This document shows, piece after piece, positions 35,074-44,319 of a stretch of DNA of 64,000 nucleotides (positions within the stretch are counted from its first letter, which is position 1; each line of letters opens with the position of its first letter). Below the pieces are notes generated by a model. The model was not told the DNA's origin, ran no database searches, and was given only the letters and a program-made list of their open reading frames with translations. The translations under genes were made by a program, and so were the position numbers. The stretch covers positions 186,001-250,000 of the forward strand of contig NZ_JAKZEU010000002.1 of NCBI RefSeq assembly GCF_024359525.1. The letters run 5' to 3'. This DNA comes from Paracoccus albicereus. GTDB lineage: Bacteria > Pseudomonadota > Alphaproteobacteria > Rhodobacterales > Rhodobacteraceae.

Positions 35074-36459
35074 ATGAGACAAAGACCGATCCTCCGACGT
35101 TATCTCGGCGAGCCGGGCTCGCTGCGTGCACGAAGCATTGAGACCGCACTTTGGTCTTTCGGCGGTTTGGGGATCTCACGCGCGCTGAGCCTCGTCAGCA
35201 ACTTGATCATGACGAGGCTTCTGCTGCCCGAGGCATTCGGCTTGATCGCTGTCGTCATCACGATCCATGTGCTGGCGGAAATGACATCCGATATTGGCGT
35301 CCGCCAGAGCGTCGTTCGGTCGGAGCGTGGGGCAGACCTAGACTTTCTCCGGACAGCTTGGAGCGTTCAGATCGTCCGTTCTTTCGTGGTGGCAGGAATA
35401 GTGCTGATCGCAACGTTTGGAGTTTTTCTGTTCGGACCACGTTTGAGCGCGCCGGATAGCGTCTACAGCGATCCGCATCTTCCTGCACTCATGGCCGTTT
35501 CGACTCTGGTAGTTCTGTTTCGTGGCATGCAGTCGACAGCGATGTTTCTTGCAGCGCGACAGCTGCAGATTGGTAAAGTAACCCTTATTGAAATCGGGAG
35601 CCAGTTCATCACGTTAACCGTGATGATCATCCTGGCGCAATTCCACCCTACAGTTTGGGTCCTTCTGTTCGGACTCGTATTCGGCTCATTTGTCGGAATG
35701 ATCCTCACTCACCTTACGTATCGCGACGTTCCCATGCGCTGGCATTGGGATAAAGAAATTACCGGAGAACTGTGGACCTTCGGCCGATGGCTGATCGGCT
35801 CCTCGATCGCTGGTTTTATCGTCAACCAAGGCGATAAGTTGCTTGTGGGTGCGCTGCTCGACAAAACTACCTTCGGTTTCTATGTAATTGCCTTGATCTG
35901 GGTTCAAACGGGAGACATCTTCATCTCTCAGGTCACAGATCGGATCGGAATGCCCGTCTTGTCAGAAACCCTTCGCAGCAACCGCGCGGGGTTGAGGGGT
36001 GTCTTGGCAAAAGTTCGGCTTCTCACTGACGGGTTCACCGTCGCTGGGTTTCTGGGGCTGCTTATTCTTGGTCCGGTTATCATTCAACTCCTCTATGAGC
36101 CGGAATATGCAGCCGCTTCTGCGATGATAGGCTTTCTAGGGTTTAGAATTTTGACGAGGCGTCAAGCGATCCTAAACTCTGTTCTTTTGGCAACCGGCCA
36201 TAGCCGAGGCCTCGCCGCATCTATTGTCGTTGGTGCGATCTTGATGCCGATCACGGTGCCATTGACCTATCGCTGGTTGGGTCTCGAGGCGACGTTGCTC
36301 GTCATCGCCTTGATCCCTTTGGCCGGTACGCCGATCCTTTTGCGAAGTGTGAAACGCGCCCTTCCGGAAATCTCGATCCGCAGCGATGTCATCCATGTCG
36401 TCGTAACGTTGCTTCTTGCGCTCGCCGCGTATGTTTTCGGCGTACCGTATCTGACCTAA
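35074..36459 (+). CDS. Wzx-like polysaccharide flippase
   Basis: A 461-residue inner-membrane protein with about 12-14 hydrophobic segments, of the MATE/MOP-type polysaccharide transporter family. Family features include the amphipathic opening TALWSFGGLGISRALSLVSN and LLLPEAFGLIAVV, and GRWLIGSSIAGFIVNQGDKLLVG at mid-protein. It would flip the lipid-linked repeat unit across the membrane. The gene is noticeably A+T-richer than its flanks. Confidence 0.87.
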   Translation: MRQRPILRRYLGEPGSLRARSIETALWSFGGLGISRALSLVSNLIMTRLLLPEAFGLIAVVITIHVLAEMTSDIGVRQSVVRSERGADLDFLRTAWSVQIVRSFVVAGIVLIATFGVFLFGPRLSAPDSVYSDPHLPALMAVSTLVVLFRGMQSTAMFLAARQLQIGKVTLIEIGSQFITLTVMIILAQFHPTVWVLLFGLVFGSFVGMILTHLTYRDVPMRWHWDKEITGELWTFGRWLIGSSIAGFIVNQGDKLLVGALLDKTTFGFYVIALIWVQTGDIFISQVTDRIGMPVLSETLRSNRAGLRGVLAKVRLLTDGFTVAGFLGLLILGPVIIQLLYEPEYAAASAMIGFLGFRILTRRQAILNSVLLATGHSRGLAASIVVGAILMPITVPLTYRWLGLEATLLVIALIPLAGTPILLRSVKRALPEISIRSDVIHVVVTLLLALAAYVFGVPYLT

Positions 36460-36558
36460 GCAAAGCCGATCGGCGGAGAATTGCCGATCGCTTCAACCCA
36501 TCGGCGAGTGATTTCGCGATTTCTCGACAGGTTGCCGGTCAAGGCAGCATGATGAACC

Positions 36559-38547
36559 ATGTCGAGTTTAAAGCCGTCCATCGTGTGGGTTCAGATCGCA
36601 GCGCTGTCGCTGATGCAAAACGGTTTTGTCTTTGCGCAGGGTGTCGATGTGAATGACCCTTCCCTTGCGATCGAGGCGTCCGAGATTGAGGCCGGCATCG
36701 ACCGCGCGCGGTCACTGCGCCGCGTCATTGCGGATCTTCAGGCGGAAATCGACACTCTGGAGAAGCAGCGTGACGCCTTGCGTGACGCTGAAGCCCAGAA
36801 ACAGGACGATCAGACCACAGCACCGCAAGCTGCAGAGGCGCGTGCTGGCGAAGCCGAGGCTCGCGCAAACTCCGCCGCGTTCGAGCGTGATCAGGCGGTT
36901 CAGCAGGCGGCCGATCTGCGGCAACAGGTCGACGCTGCCAAGGGCGCAGCTAGCGCAGCCGAGCAGAAGTTGTCCAAGGCCGAAGCAGATCGTGATCGCG
37001 TCGTCGCTGAGTCGCAGAAACTGAAGCAGCAGGTCGCGGACGCCCAAGGCAAATTGGCGGAGCGTGAAGCTGCGATAGATCAGGCCGCTGAGGTCGAAGC
37101 CGAGCTCGCGAATGCGATCGCGGAGCGTGACGCCGCGCTGACGAAGATTGCGGCGTTGGAGGCGGCTGCCAAGGACGCCGATCGTCTGCAGTCAGACCTG
37201 CTCGCAGCCAGACAACGGGTCTCGGCACTGATCGTCGAACGCGATACCGCCAAAGCAGCAGCCGAGATTGCAGCCACGGAGCGCGACGAGGTCAACGACC
37301 GCGAGTCGGCTCGTATGGTTTCAGTCGCGTCCGAAAGAGACCCCGCACTGGCTCGGGTTTTGGAACTCGAGGAAGCGGCAAAGACAGCGAGCGACGATTC
37401 AGGCGCTTTGGCAGAGACAATCGAAGCCCGGGACGCAGCGCTCGCGGCCAGAGAGGCGGCGCAGGAACGCGCGTCGATCCTCGAAGCTGATGCAAGTGCT
37501 GCGCAGGAAAGGGCGGCAAGGGCCGAGAGCCGTGCCACAGAGGTTGAGGCTGAAGCTGAGGAAGTGCGAGAACGCATGACAGGCTTGGAAGCCGACGTCG
37601 CCGCCGCGCAGGACAGAGCCTCTGCAGCCGAGGCCCGTGCTGAAGACTATGAAGCGGACCGCGAGACGGTGCAGGAGCGGATTGCAGGTCTGGAAGCGGA
37701 TGTAACCGAAGCGACAGAACGCGCGTCCGCCGCCGAAACGCGAGCCAAGGACGCCGAGGCTGAACGCGATGCCGCGAACCAGCGGATGGTAGCGCTGGAA
37801 TTGACGGTCGATGATCTTGAAACGCAACAGGCCGCCGCAGAGCAAGCGCGCAACCAGATCGCTGCTATTGAAACCGAGCGCGATGCCGCCCTCGAACAGG
37901 CCAACAACGCGGAAGCGACGCTTGAAAGGCTTCGCAGCGAGCTGGCTTCGGCGCGACAGCGGCTCGATGCAGCAGAGCAAGCGCGGACCGAAAGTGAGAT
38001 GGCTCTGTCTTCCGAGCGTGTCGCCTCAGCCGAAGCGACAGAAGATCTGCGTCGCAAACTGGTCGCCGCCGAAGCAGAGCGCGAGGCTGCCGGACGTGAA
38101 GCTACGCAGGCCGACCCGGTCCCCCCGTCACCGGAGCCTGACCAATCGTCCGTGACGACGTCGGCAATCCCTGCCTCCCGTCCGAACGACGTTGCAGCGG
38201 CCGGAACAGAAGATGCCGAGGAACCCCAAGACGATGTTGCTGTGGATGGGTCGGGCGCGACGCCGGCGACTGCACGCGTTGTCATCCATTACGCCGGGGC
38301 GACCGGGCAGGCAGTGGCGCAGGAGGTCAGTAACTCCCTGCGCAGCGCGGGGTATGGACAGGTCGAGCTGAAAGCGGTGCGCCAGACACCCGCCGACCGT
38401 CAGATCCGCTTTTTCGATTCGCGAGATGCCGCTCTCGCCAGCCAAGTCCAGTCACGGATGGCCGATGCCGGCGCGCAGGCGAGCGTTTATTCCTTTGCCC
38501 ATTACGACACGGTGTCCGGGTTGATCGAGATCTGGGTGTCGCGCTGA
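36559..38547 (+). CDS. Exported coiled-coil protein with LytR_C-like C-terminal domain
   Basis: A 662-residue protein. A hydrophobic N-terminus (IVWVQIAALSLMQNGFVFAQ) looks like a signal peptide. Residues 45-520 are an almost unbroken Ala/Glu/Arg-rich coiled coil. After a Pro-rich linker, residues 570-662 (RVVIHYAGATGQAVAQEVSN to SGLIEIWVSR) resemble the LytR_C/SPOR-like envelope domain. It is probably a periplasmic scaffold spanning from membrane to outer layers. It is convergent with the ATPase gene 17 bp downstream and may act with it. No enzymatic function is evident. Confidence 0.65.
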   Translation: MSSLKPSIVWVQIAALSLMQNGFVFAQGVDVNDPSLAIEASEIEAGIDRARSLRRVIADLQAEIDTLEKQRDALRDAEAQKQDDQTTAPQAAEARAGEAEARANSAAFERDQAVQQAADLRQQVDAAKGAASAAEQKLSKAEADRDRVVAESQKLKQQVADAQGKLAEREAAIDQAAEVEAELANAIAERDAALTKIAALEAAAKDADRLQSDLLAARQRVSALIVERDTAKAAAEIAATERDEVNDRESARMVSVASERDPALARVLELEEAAKTASDDSGALAETIEARDAALAAREAAQERASILEADASAAQERAARAESRATEVEAEAEEVRERMTGLEADVAAAQDRASAAEARAEDYEADRETVQERIAGLEADVTEATERASAAETRAKDAEAERDAANQRMVALELTVDDLETQQAAAEQARNQIAAIETERDAALEQANNAEATLERLRSELASARQRLDAAEQARTESEMALSSERVASAEATEDLRRKLVAAEAEREAAGREATQADPVPPSPEPDQSSVTTSAIPASRPNDVAAAGTEDAEEPQDDVAVDGSGATPATARVVIHYAGATGQAVAQEVSNSLRSAGYGQVELKAVRQTPADRQIRFFDSRDAALASQVQSRMADAGAQASVYSFAHYDTVSGLIEIWVSR

Positions 38548-38564
38548 CGTCGTAGGCACGGCAG

Positions 38565-40472
38565 TCAGCTCTCTGGGATCGTCTGCCAATGACCGCTGAC
38601 CTCGTCACCGCTGGCACCGATGGAAATCACCCGCCATAGCGCGGATCCCGCTGGCAGATCCACTTTGGCGGCGGGGATGGCGACCTGACTGGCCTGCAAG
38701 ACATCCTGCGCCTGATCCGCGATTTCGACCCTGTATTCGCGGGCCGCCCCCGATCCGTCCCAGACGAGGTCGAGGCTGGCGTCTGGCGCGAGGACAGCAA
38801 GCTGGGATTGGGGCGCGACGATCGGGATGGCGAATCCAGCGCCGTCGTCCGAGGCGAGATGAGACTGTGCTTCGGGAATGCTGCGCGCCGCCCGCCGATA
38901 CCACGCAGCTGCAAGCGCCGGGTCCAATGCCACGCCATCACCGGTTTCGTGCAATTGACCGAGATAATAGGCCGCGCGATCCGATCCCGAGACCGCAGCC
39001 CTTGCCAGCACAATCGCTGCCGCGGCAGGCGAACTGTCTGCGAGATCCAAGGCCGCGCGCAGATCGACCGGGCTGGTCGCGGCCATACGCGATGCTTCAG
39101 AACGTGCTGCGTCATCAGGGGACGGTTGCGCCGCCGGCCTGTGTGACGGGACGGGTTCAGGCGTCGGCTTCTGCAATGTGTCAGTTGGCGCAGCGGGCGA
39201 AGTGGCCACCATCGTGGATTCGCCCCCGTTGTGCGAACGAACAACCATGAACACACCTGCCAAACACGCCGCCAGCAGGGTCAGACCGGCAATAGAGCCT
39301 TGCCCCGCTGTTCTTGCAGATCGCGGGGTCGGGTACGGTGCGGCTCGACCGCCTTCGCGACTGACGGCGTTTTCGGCCTTCGGAGCCGACGTGAACGGTG
39401 CCGGTGCGTCGGCGAAGCCACCCGCGTCTGATCGATTGTCCTCGACAGGGTAGGCATCGACGCTCGCTCGCTCCGGAACCGGGACAGGCCAGGGAGAAGT
39501 TTCAATCAGCTGGGCATCACCGGCTGTGTCCTGCCTCGCAGGTTCATCGGCTGCTATGTCCAAAGCATCCACCGATCCAGCATCGGTGGGACCCGAACCC
39601 TCGGCCGGCGCTGTGACCTCGGGGTTAAGGCTCAGATCGCGATGGATCGCCGCAACGGGAATTTCCGACAGTGCAGGCACCTGGCTTTCGCCGAGGATCT
39701 CGGCGGCGGCTGCCAGATCAATCGCATGAAGGTCATCGGCATAAGCACCGACAAGAAGTTGCTCTGCGATCAGGTTGACCATGCGCGGAACTCCGTCGGC
39801 GCTGCGGTGGATCATTTCCTTCGCGTCATCGGTAAAGATTTCGGTCGAGGCGCCCGCCAGTTTCAGCCGGTGTCGGATGTAGGCGTGCGTGTCGCGAGAA
39901 CGCATCCGGTCGAGACGGATCGAATCCGCGACGCGACGCGCGAGCGCCGCGTTCTCAGGGCGTCGCAGCAGAACGGGCAGTTCCGGTTGTCCGACCAGTA
40001 CAAGCAGCACGTCGGCGGCTTTTGATGCATCGCGCCCGAGGATCGGCAGGATGCTGGACAACGCCTCCGATTGAAGGTTCTGCGCCTCGTCGATGATGAT
40101 TGTGATCCTGCGGCCCGCCGTGACGGTCCGGTACACCCAGTCCAGCAGGCCGTCTGCAGGTTCGGGATCGCTACCGCCGAGCAACCCGGCGGCGGCGGTG
40201 ATCCAGGGAAGCGCATCGGTGACATGGGGCGGCATGTTGCGGACAAGCACGATTTCTGTCGCAGGGGGCGGATCGCGCAGGAATTCCATGATCAGGGTGG
40301 TCTTGCCCGCGCCGACGGCGCCGGACAGGACAACTACGTCACCCCGTGACGTCGCCGCACCGCGCGCCAGAAATTCTGCCGCGAGACGATGCTGATCGCT
40401 CCAATAGATGAACGCCGGGTCCGGCTGGAGCGCGAAAGGCCGGGTGCCCAGACCGAAATGCGACTCGTACAC
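38565..40472 (-). CDS. ExeA-type AAA ATPase with membrane anchor and Sel1 repeat
   Basis: A 635-residue protein from GTG 40472 (VYESHFGLGTRPF, the ExeA-type start). Walker A is GAVGAGKTT with K57, Walker B is ITIIIDEAQNL, then VGQPELP and GVPRMVNLIAEQL. A low-complexity linker leads to a transmembrane helix at about 390-411. Periplasmic residues include a Sel1/TPR-like repeat (AYYLGQLHETGDGV, about 497-527) and a final beta-rich domain. This is the GspA/ExeA topology: cytoplasmic ATPase, periplasmic binding domain. Longer in-frame extensions to 40691 run through the divergent promoter region and are unlikely. Confidence 0.8.
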   Translation of the reverse strand: MYESHFGLGTRPFALQPDPAFIYWSDQHRLAAEFLARGAATSRGDVVVLSGAVGAGKTTLIMEFLRDPPPATEIVLVRNMPPHVTDALPWITAAAGLLGGSDPEPADGLLDWVYRTVTAGRRITIIIDEAQNLQSEALSSILPILGRDASKAADVLLVLVGQPELPVLLRRPENAALARRVADSIRLDRMRSRDTHAYIRHRLKLAGASTEIFTDDAKEMIHRSADGVPRMVNLIAEQLLVGAYADDLHAIDLAAAAEILGESQVPALSEIPVAAIHRDLSLNPEVTAPAEGSGPTDAGSVDALDIAADEPARQDTAGDAQLIETSPWPVPVPERASVDAYPVEDNRSDAGGFADAPAPFTSAPKAENAVSREGGRAAPYPTPRSARTAGQGSIAGLTLLAACLAGVFMVVRSHNGGESTMVATSPAAPTDTLQKPTPEPVPSHRPAAQPSPDDAARSEASRMAATSPVDLRAALDLADSSPAAAAIVLARAAVSGSDRAAYYLGQLHETGDGVALDPALAAAWYRRAARSIPEAQSHLASDDGAGFAIPIVAPQSQLAVLAPDASLDLVWDGSGAAREYRVEIADQAQDVLQASQVAIPAAKVDLPAGSALWRVISIGASGDEVSGHWQTIPES

Positions 40473-40623
40473 GCGCGCGGCCCCGCAAACTGATGCCAGT
40501 CTTGCAGGTGATCGATCGCGAATCAATGATCCTGCGCGCCAGCCGGATCGCCCCGCGAAATCATTCTTGAAAACGATTACAGTCCATGCGTTCATGCGCC
40601 GGGGAGGCCGCTCGCGGGAGAGG

Positions 40624-42144
40624 ATGGAGACTGTTCTTGAATTGTCGGGCGTGACCCGGTGCTTCGGCCCGGTCGAGGTGCTGCATGGCATCGATCTTGG
40701 CCTGCGCGCGGGCGAAGTTCACGCGCTGATCGGTGAGAATGGCGCCGGCAAGTCGACCATCATGAAGATCCTTGGCGGCTATCTGGCACCAACTGAAGGT
40801 CAGGTGTTGCTGGATGGCTCGCCCGCTGCGTTCTCAAGCGGGCCAGAGGCAGAGGCGCGCGGCGTCGTCGTAATCCATCAGGAATTCAATCTTGCCCCTG
40901 ATCTGACGGTCGCCGACAACATCTTCCTCGGCCGTGAAATGACCCGCGGCTGGCGTCTGGATCATGCCGCGATGCGACGCGCCGCAGGCGACTTGCTGGA
41001 AGAACTCGACACCCGGATTGATCCACGCGCTCGTATCCGCGACCTGTCGGTTCCGGACCGGCAGATGGTCGAGATCGCGAAGGCGCTGTCACGCAATGCA
41101 CGCGTGCTGATCATGGACGAACCCTCTGCCGCGCTGACCCATCGTGAAGTTGACGCGCTCTATGCGCAGGTTGACCGTCTGCGGGCCGAAGGCGTCGCGT
41201 TGATGTTCTGCTCGCATCGTCTGGACGAGGTCGCGCGGCTGGCCGATCGCATCACGGTCTTGCGCGATGGATCGGTGGTGTCCCGCGCAACCCGTGGCGA
41301 GATGACCGAGGATCAGATGGCCACTGCGATGGTCGGACGGGAACTGACGGATTTTTTCCCGCCGAAGGATACTCTGACCGGCAATGTGCTTCTTGAGGTT
41401 CAGGACCTGTCGGTTCCCGGCGCCGTCGATGACGCATCGCTGACACTGCACCGGGGCGAGGTTCTGGGGATCGCGGGCTTGGTCGGGGCCGGCCGGACAG
41501 AATTGGCCGAAGCGATCGCCGGGCTGCGGCCCGGCTCGACCGGACGGATGACTGTCTCGGGCGAGGCCGTGCCGCTGGCCGATGTCCGTGCGGCGGGCAG
41601 GGCGGGGATCGCCTATCTGACCGAAGACCGCAAGGAAGCGGGTTTGCTGCTGACCAAGCCGCTGACCGAAAACCTGACGCTGGCCGCGCTGGATCGGTTC
41701 GGCTTCCGCATCGACCGTGCGGCGGAAGCGCGCGCGATGGATGATGCGACGCGCGAATTCGACATCCGCGCCGCTTCGCCCGATATGCCGGCGGGCGCGC
41801 TGTCCGGCGGCAATCAGCAGAAGCTTCTGCTGGCCAAGACCATGCTGACCGAACCACAGATCGTGCTGATCGACGAGCCGACGCGCGGGATCGACGTCGG
41901 CACCAAGCGCCAGATCTACGCCTTCATCCGCAGGCTCGCCGCCGAGGGTCACGGGATCATCGTCATCTCGTCCGAACTGCCCGAGGTGATCGGCCTTGCC
42001 GACCGTGTGCTGGTGATGCGGCAAGGTCGGATCGCGGGCGAGGTCGAGGGCGACGTGATCACAGAGGAAGGGATCGTGCGTCTCGCCATGGGTGTCGGCG
42101 CCGACCATCACGACGCCGAACACAAGAACAGGGAGCCTGCATGA
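40624..42144 (+). CDS. Sugar ABC transporter ATP-binding protein (RbsA/MglA type)
   Basis: A 506-residue duplicated ATPase of the ribose/galactose class. The first half has Walker A GENGAGKST and LSVPDRQMVEIAKAL. The second half has the degenerate P-loop GLVGAGRTEL and a good signature LSGGNQQKLLLAKTM with Walker B IVLIDEPTRGIDVG. GGAGAGG precedes ATG 40624. It overlaps the permease gene by 4 nt. The sugar is not identifiable from sequence. Confidence 0.93.
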   Translation: METVLELSGVTRCFGPVEVLHGIDLGLRAGEVHALIGENGAGKSTIMKILGGYLAPTEGQVLLDGSPAAFSSGPEAEARGVVVIHQEFNLAPDLTVADNIFLGREMTRGWRLDHAAMRRAAGDLLEELDTRIDPRARIRDLSVPDRQMVEIAKALSRNARVLIMDEPSAALTHREVDALYAQVDRLRAEGVALMFCSHRLDEVARLADRITVLRDGSVVSRATRGEMTEDQMATAMVGRELTDFFPPKDTLTGNVLLEVQDLSVPGAVDDASLTLHRGEVLGIAGLVGAGRTELAEAIAGLRPGSTGRMTVSGEAVPLADVRAAGRAGIAYLTEDRKEAGLLLTKPLTENLTLAALDRFGFRIDRAAEARAMDDATREFDIRAASPDMPAGALSGGNQQKLLLAKTMLTEPQIVLIDEPTRGIDVGTKRQIYAFIRRLAAEGHGIIVISSELPEVIGLADRVLVMRQGRIAGEVEGDVITEEGIVRLAMGVGADHHDAEHKNREPA

Positions 42145-43112
42145 GGCGCATCGACTTTCACCTGCTGGGACCGCTGATCGCCCTGATCGCGCTGATCATC
42201 ATCGGCGCGCTGCTGAACCCGGCATTTCTGGCGCCTGCGAACCTGTCGAACGTGCTGGCGCGGTCGGCCTTCATCGGCCTGATCGCAGTCGGCATGACCT
42301 TCGTCATCACCCAGGGCGGGCTCGACCTGTCGGTCGGATCGATGGCGGCTTTCATCGCGGGCATCACCATCATGGCGATGAATGCGCTGGTCCCGATCAC
42401 CGGCGTGAACTGGGGCACGATCATCATCGGCATGATGGTCGCCATGGCCGGCGGTCTGGCGGCCGGGCTGTTCAACGGTGCGCTGATCACGCGCGCGCGG
42501 ATCGAGCCGTTCATCGTGACTCTGGGCACGATGGGCATCTACCGCTCGCTCGTGACTTGGCTGTCGGATGGCGGCACCCTGAGCCTCGATTCCGGGCTTC
42601 GCACGCTCTACCGTCCGGTTTATTTCTCGGGGATCGGTTGGATCACCTGGCCGATCATCACCTTCGCCATCGTCGCGATCCTCGGTGAGTGGATGATGCG
42701 TCACACCCGCTTCGGACGCCATGTCGAGGCGATCGGTTCGAACGACCGCGTGGCGCGTTATTCGGCGGTCGATGTCGAAGGCGTCCGGCTGGCGAGCTAC
42801 GTGCTGCTGGGCGGCCTCGTGGGGCTTGCGACGATCCTCTACGTCCCGCGCCTTGGCTCGGCTTCTGGCTCGACCGGAGTGCTGTGGGAGCTTGAGGCGA
42901 TCGCCGCCGTCATTATCGGCGGGACGATGCTGAAGGGCGGCACGGGGCGCGTCTGGGGAACCGTCGTCGGCGTGCTGATCCTGTCGATGATCGACAACAT
43001 TCTCAATCTGGCGGATCTGGTCAGCCCTTATCTGAACGGGGCGATCCAAGGCGTCATCATCGTGCTGGCCGTGGTCTTGCAACGCGAAAAGCGTGCCACG
43101 GACAACCGTTAA
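42141..43112 (+). CDS. Sugar ABC transporter permease (RbsC type)
   Basis: A 323-residue permease with about eight to ten transmembrane helices. It has GMTFVITQGGLDLSVGSMAA, GLFNGALITRARIEPFIVTLGTM and the cytoplasmic ATPase contact GSNDRVARYSAVDVEGVRL of this family. It is translated with the ATPase (ATGA overlap) and followed 18 nt later by the binding-protein gene. Confidence 0.93.
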   Translation: MRRIDFHLLGPLIALIALIIIGALLNPAFLAPANLSNVLARSAFIGLIAVGMTFVITQGGLDLSVGSMAAFIAGITIMAMNALVPITGVNWGTIIIGMMVAMAGGLAAGLFNGALITRARIEPFIVTLGTMGIYRSLVTWLSDGGTLSLDSGLRTLYRPVYFSGIGWITWPIITFAIVAILGEWMMRHTRFGRHVEAIGSNDRVARYSAVDVEGVRLASYVLLGGLVGLATILYVPRLGSASGSTGVLWELEAIAAVIIGGTMLKGGTGRVWGTVVGVLILSMIDNILNLADLVSPYLNGAIQGVIIVLAVVLQREKRATDNR

Positions 43113-43130
43113 ACCAAGGGAGGAACTTCC

Positions 43131-44099
43131 ATGAAACGCAGACAGATTCTGAGCCTGCCACTGGCCGCTGCCGTGCTGCCCGTCGCGGGCACCGGCGCGG
43201 CGCTCGCGCAGACCGAGGGCGAGGCCAAGACGATCGGCGTCGCCATTCCCTCGGCCACCCACGGCTTCATGGGCGGGCTGAACTGGCACGCGCAGAACAC
43301 CATCGATCGGTTGGGCGAGACCTATCCGAACCTGTCCTTCGTGCTGGCGACGGCGGGGGATTCCGCCAAGATGGTCAGCGATATCGAAGACATGATGGCG
43401 ACCCGCAACATCGACGCGCTGGTGGTCCTGCCCTTCGAGTCGGAGCCGCTGACCGCGCCAGTGAAATCGGTGAAGGATGCGGGCAAGTTCGTCGTCGTCG
43501 TTGATCGCGGCCTGTCCGAAGAGGGGATCGAGGATCTGTACGTCGCGGGTGACAACGCCGCTTTCGGTCGCGTTGCCGGTCAGTACTTCGCCGACAATCT
43601 GGAATCCGGACAGAAGATCGTCGTCCTGCGCGGAATACCGACGACGCTCGACAATGAGCGGGTCGAAGCCTTCCAGGCGGCGATCGAAGGGTCGGGGATC
43701 GAAGTGCTGGACATGCAGCACGGCAACTGGAACCGCGACGACGCCTTCAACGTGATGCAGGACTACCTCGCCAAGTATCCGGAAATCGACGCCGTCTGGG
43801 CAGCCGACGACGACATGGCCACCGGCGTTCTGGAAGCCATTGCACAGGCCGGTCGCGAGGACGAGATGTGGGTGATCGGCGGCGCCGGCATGAAGGAAAT
43901 CGTCCAGCGGATCATGGACGGCGATCCGCAACTGCCGGTGAACGTGACCTATCCGCCCGCGCAGATCTCGGCCGCGATCGAGATGGCGGCGCTAAACTTC
44001 GTGTCCAGCGCCCCGATGGCAGGTCGCTACATCATCGGCAGCCAGCTGATCACGCCCGAGAACGCCGAACAGTATTACTTCCCCGACAGCCCGTTCTGA
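43131..44099 (+). CDS. Periplasmic sugar-binding protein
   Basis: A 322-residue ribose-family (cluster B) substrate-binding protein. The signal sequence starts MKRRQILSLPLAAAVLP and ends ALAQ; the RR pair leaves Tat export possible. Fold marks: IGVAIPSATHGFMGGLNWHA, ALVVLPFE, VVVVDRGLSEEG, VLRGIPTTLDNERVEAF and AVWAADDDMATGVLEAI. A strong AAGGGAGG ribosome-binding site favours high expression over the permease. The gene ends shortly before a terminator. Confidence 0.93.
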   Translation: MKRRQILSLPLAAAVLPVAGTGAALAQTEGEAKTIGVAIPSATHGFMGGLNWHAQNTIDRLGETYPNLSFVLATAGDSAKMVSDIEDMMATRNIDALVVLPFESEPLTAPVKSVKDAGKFVVVVDRGLSEEGIEDLYVAGDNAAFGRVAGQYFADNLESGQKIVVLRGIPTTLDNERVEAFQAAIEGSGIEVLDMQHGNWNRDDAFNVMQDYLAKYPEIDAVWAADDDMATGVLEAIAQAGREDEMWVIGGAGMKEIVQRIMDGDPQLPVNVTYPPAQISAAIEMAALNFVSSAPMAGRYIIGSQLITPENAEQYYFPDSPF

Positions 44100-44148
44100 G
44101 GCACGAATCTCCCTGATCGCGGAGCGCAGGGCAGGGGACCTTACTGAC

Positions 44149-44176
44149 AGACGCGGCACACAGCGTGCCGCGTCTT
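44149..44176 (+). terminator. Terminator after the sugar ABC operon
   Basis: An 11-bp perfect stem, AGACGCGGCAC (44149-44159) with GTGCCGCGTCT (44165-44175), loop ACAGC, then T. It separates the transporter from the nrdHIEF promoter. Confidence 0.75.
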
Positions 44177-44283
44177 CACGTTCCGGCGCCAGCACGGCGC
44201 TGCATCATGCCGGCTCGAGCGGGATCAAGGCATGCCGCCGAAGCGAAGTCTGAGTGTTCTCTCGAAAATCCTCCACCTACATG

Positions 44284-44319
44284 TTGACACCTGCAATGCC
44301 TCCCTGTCTAGATACAGGG
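44284..44319 (+). promoter_or_regulatory. nrdHIEF promoter with dyad over the -10
   Basis: A perfect -35 TTGACA (44284-44289) is followed at 17-19 nt by TCTAGA/TAGATA (44307-44314). The predicted start at about 44319-44321 is exactly where the riboswitch P1 begins. A dyad CCCTGT-N6-ACAGGG (44302-44319) covers the -10 and could be a repressor operator. Confidence 0.6.

Noticed and set aside
42108..43931. A 607-codon open frame on the minus strand across the ABC transporter genes
   Set aside because: It is the antisense shadow of the permease and binding-protein genes. Its product is low-complexity, rich in His, Asp, Arg and Gln, with no domain, and GC-biased codons on the real strand explain the openness.
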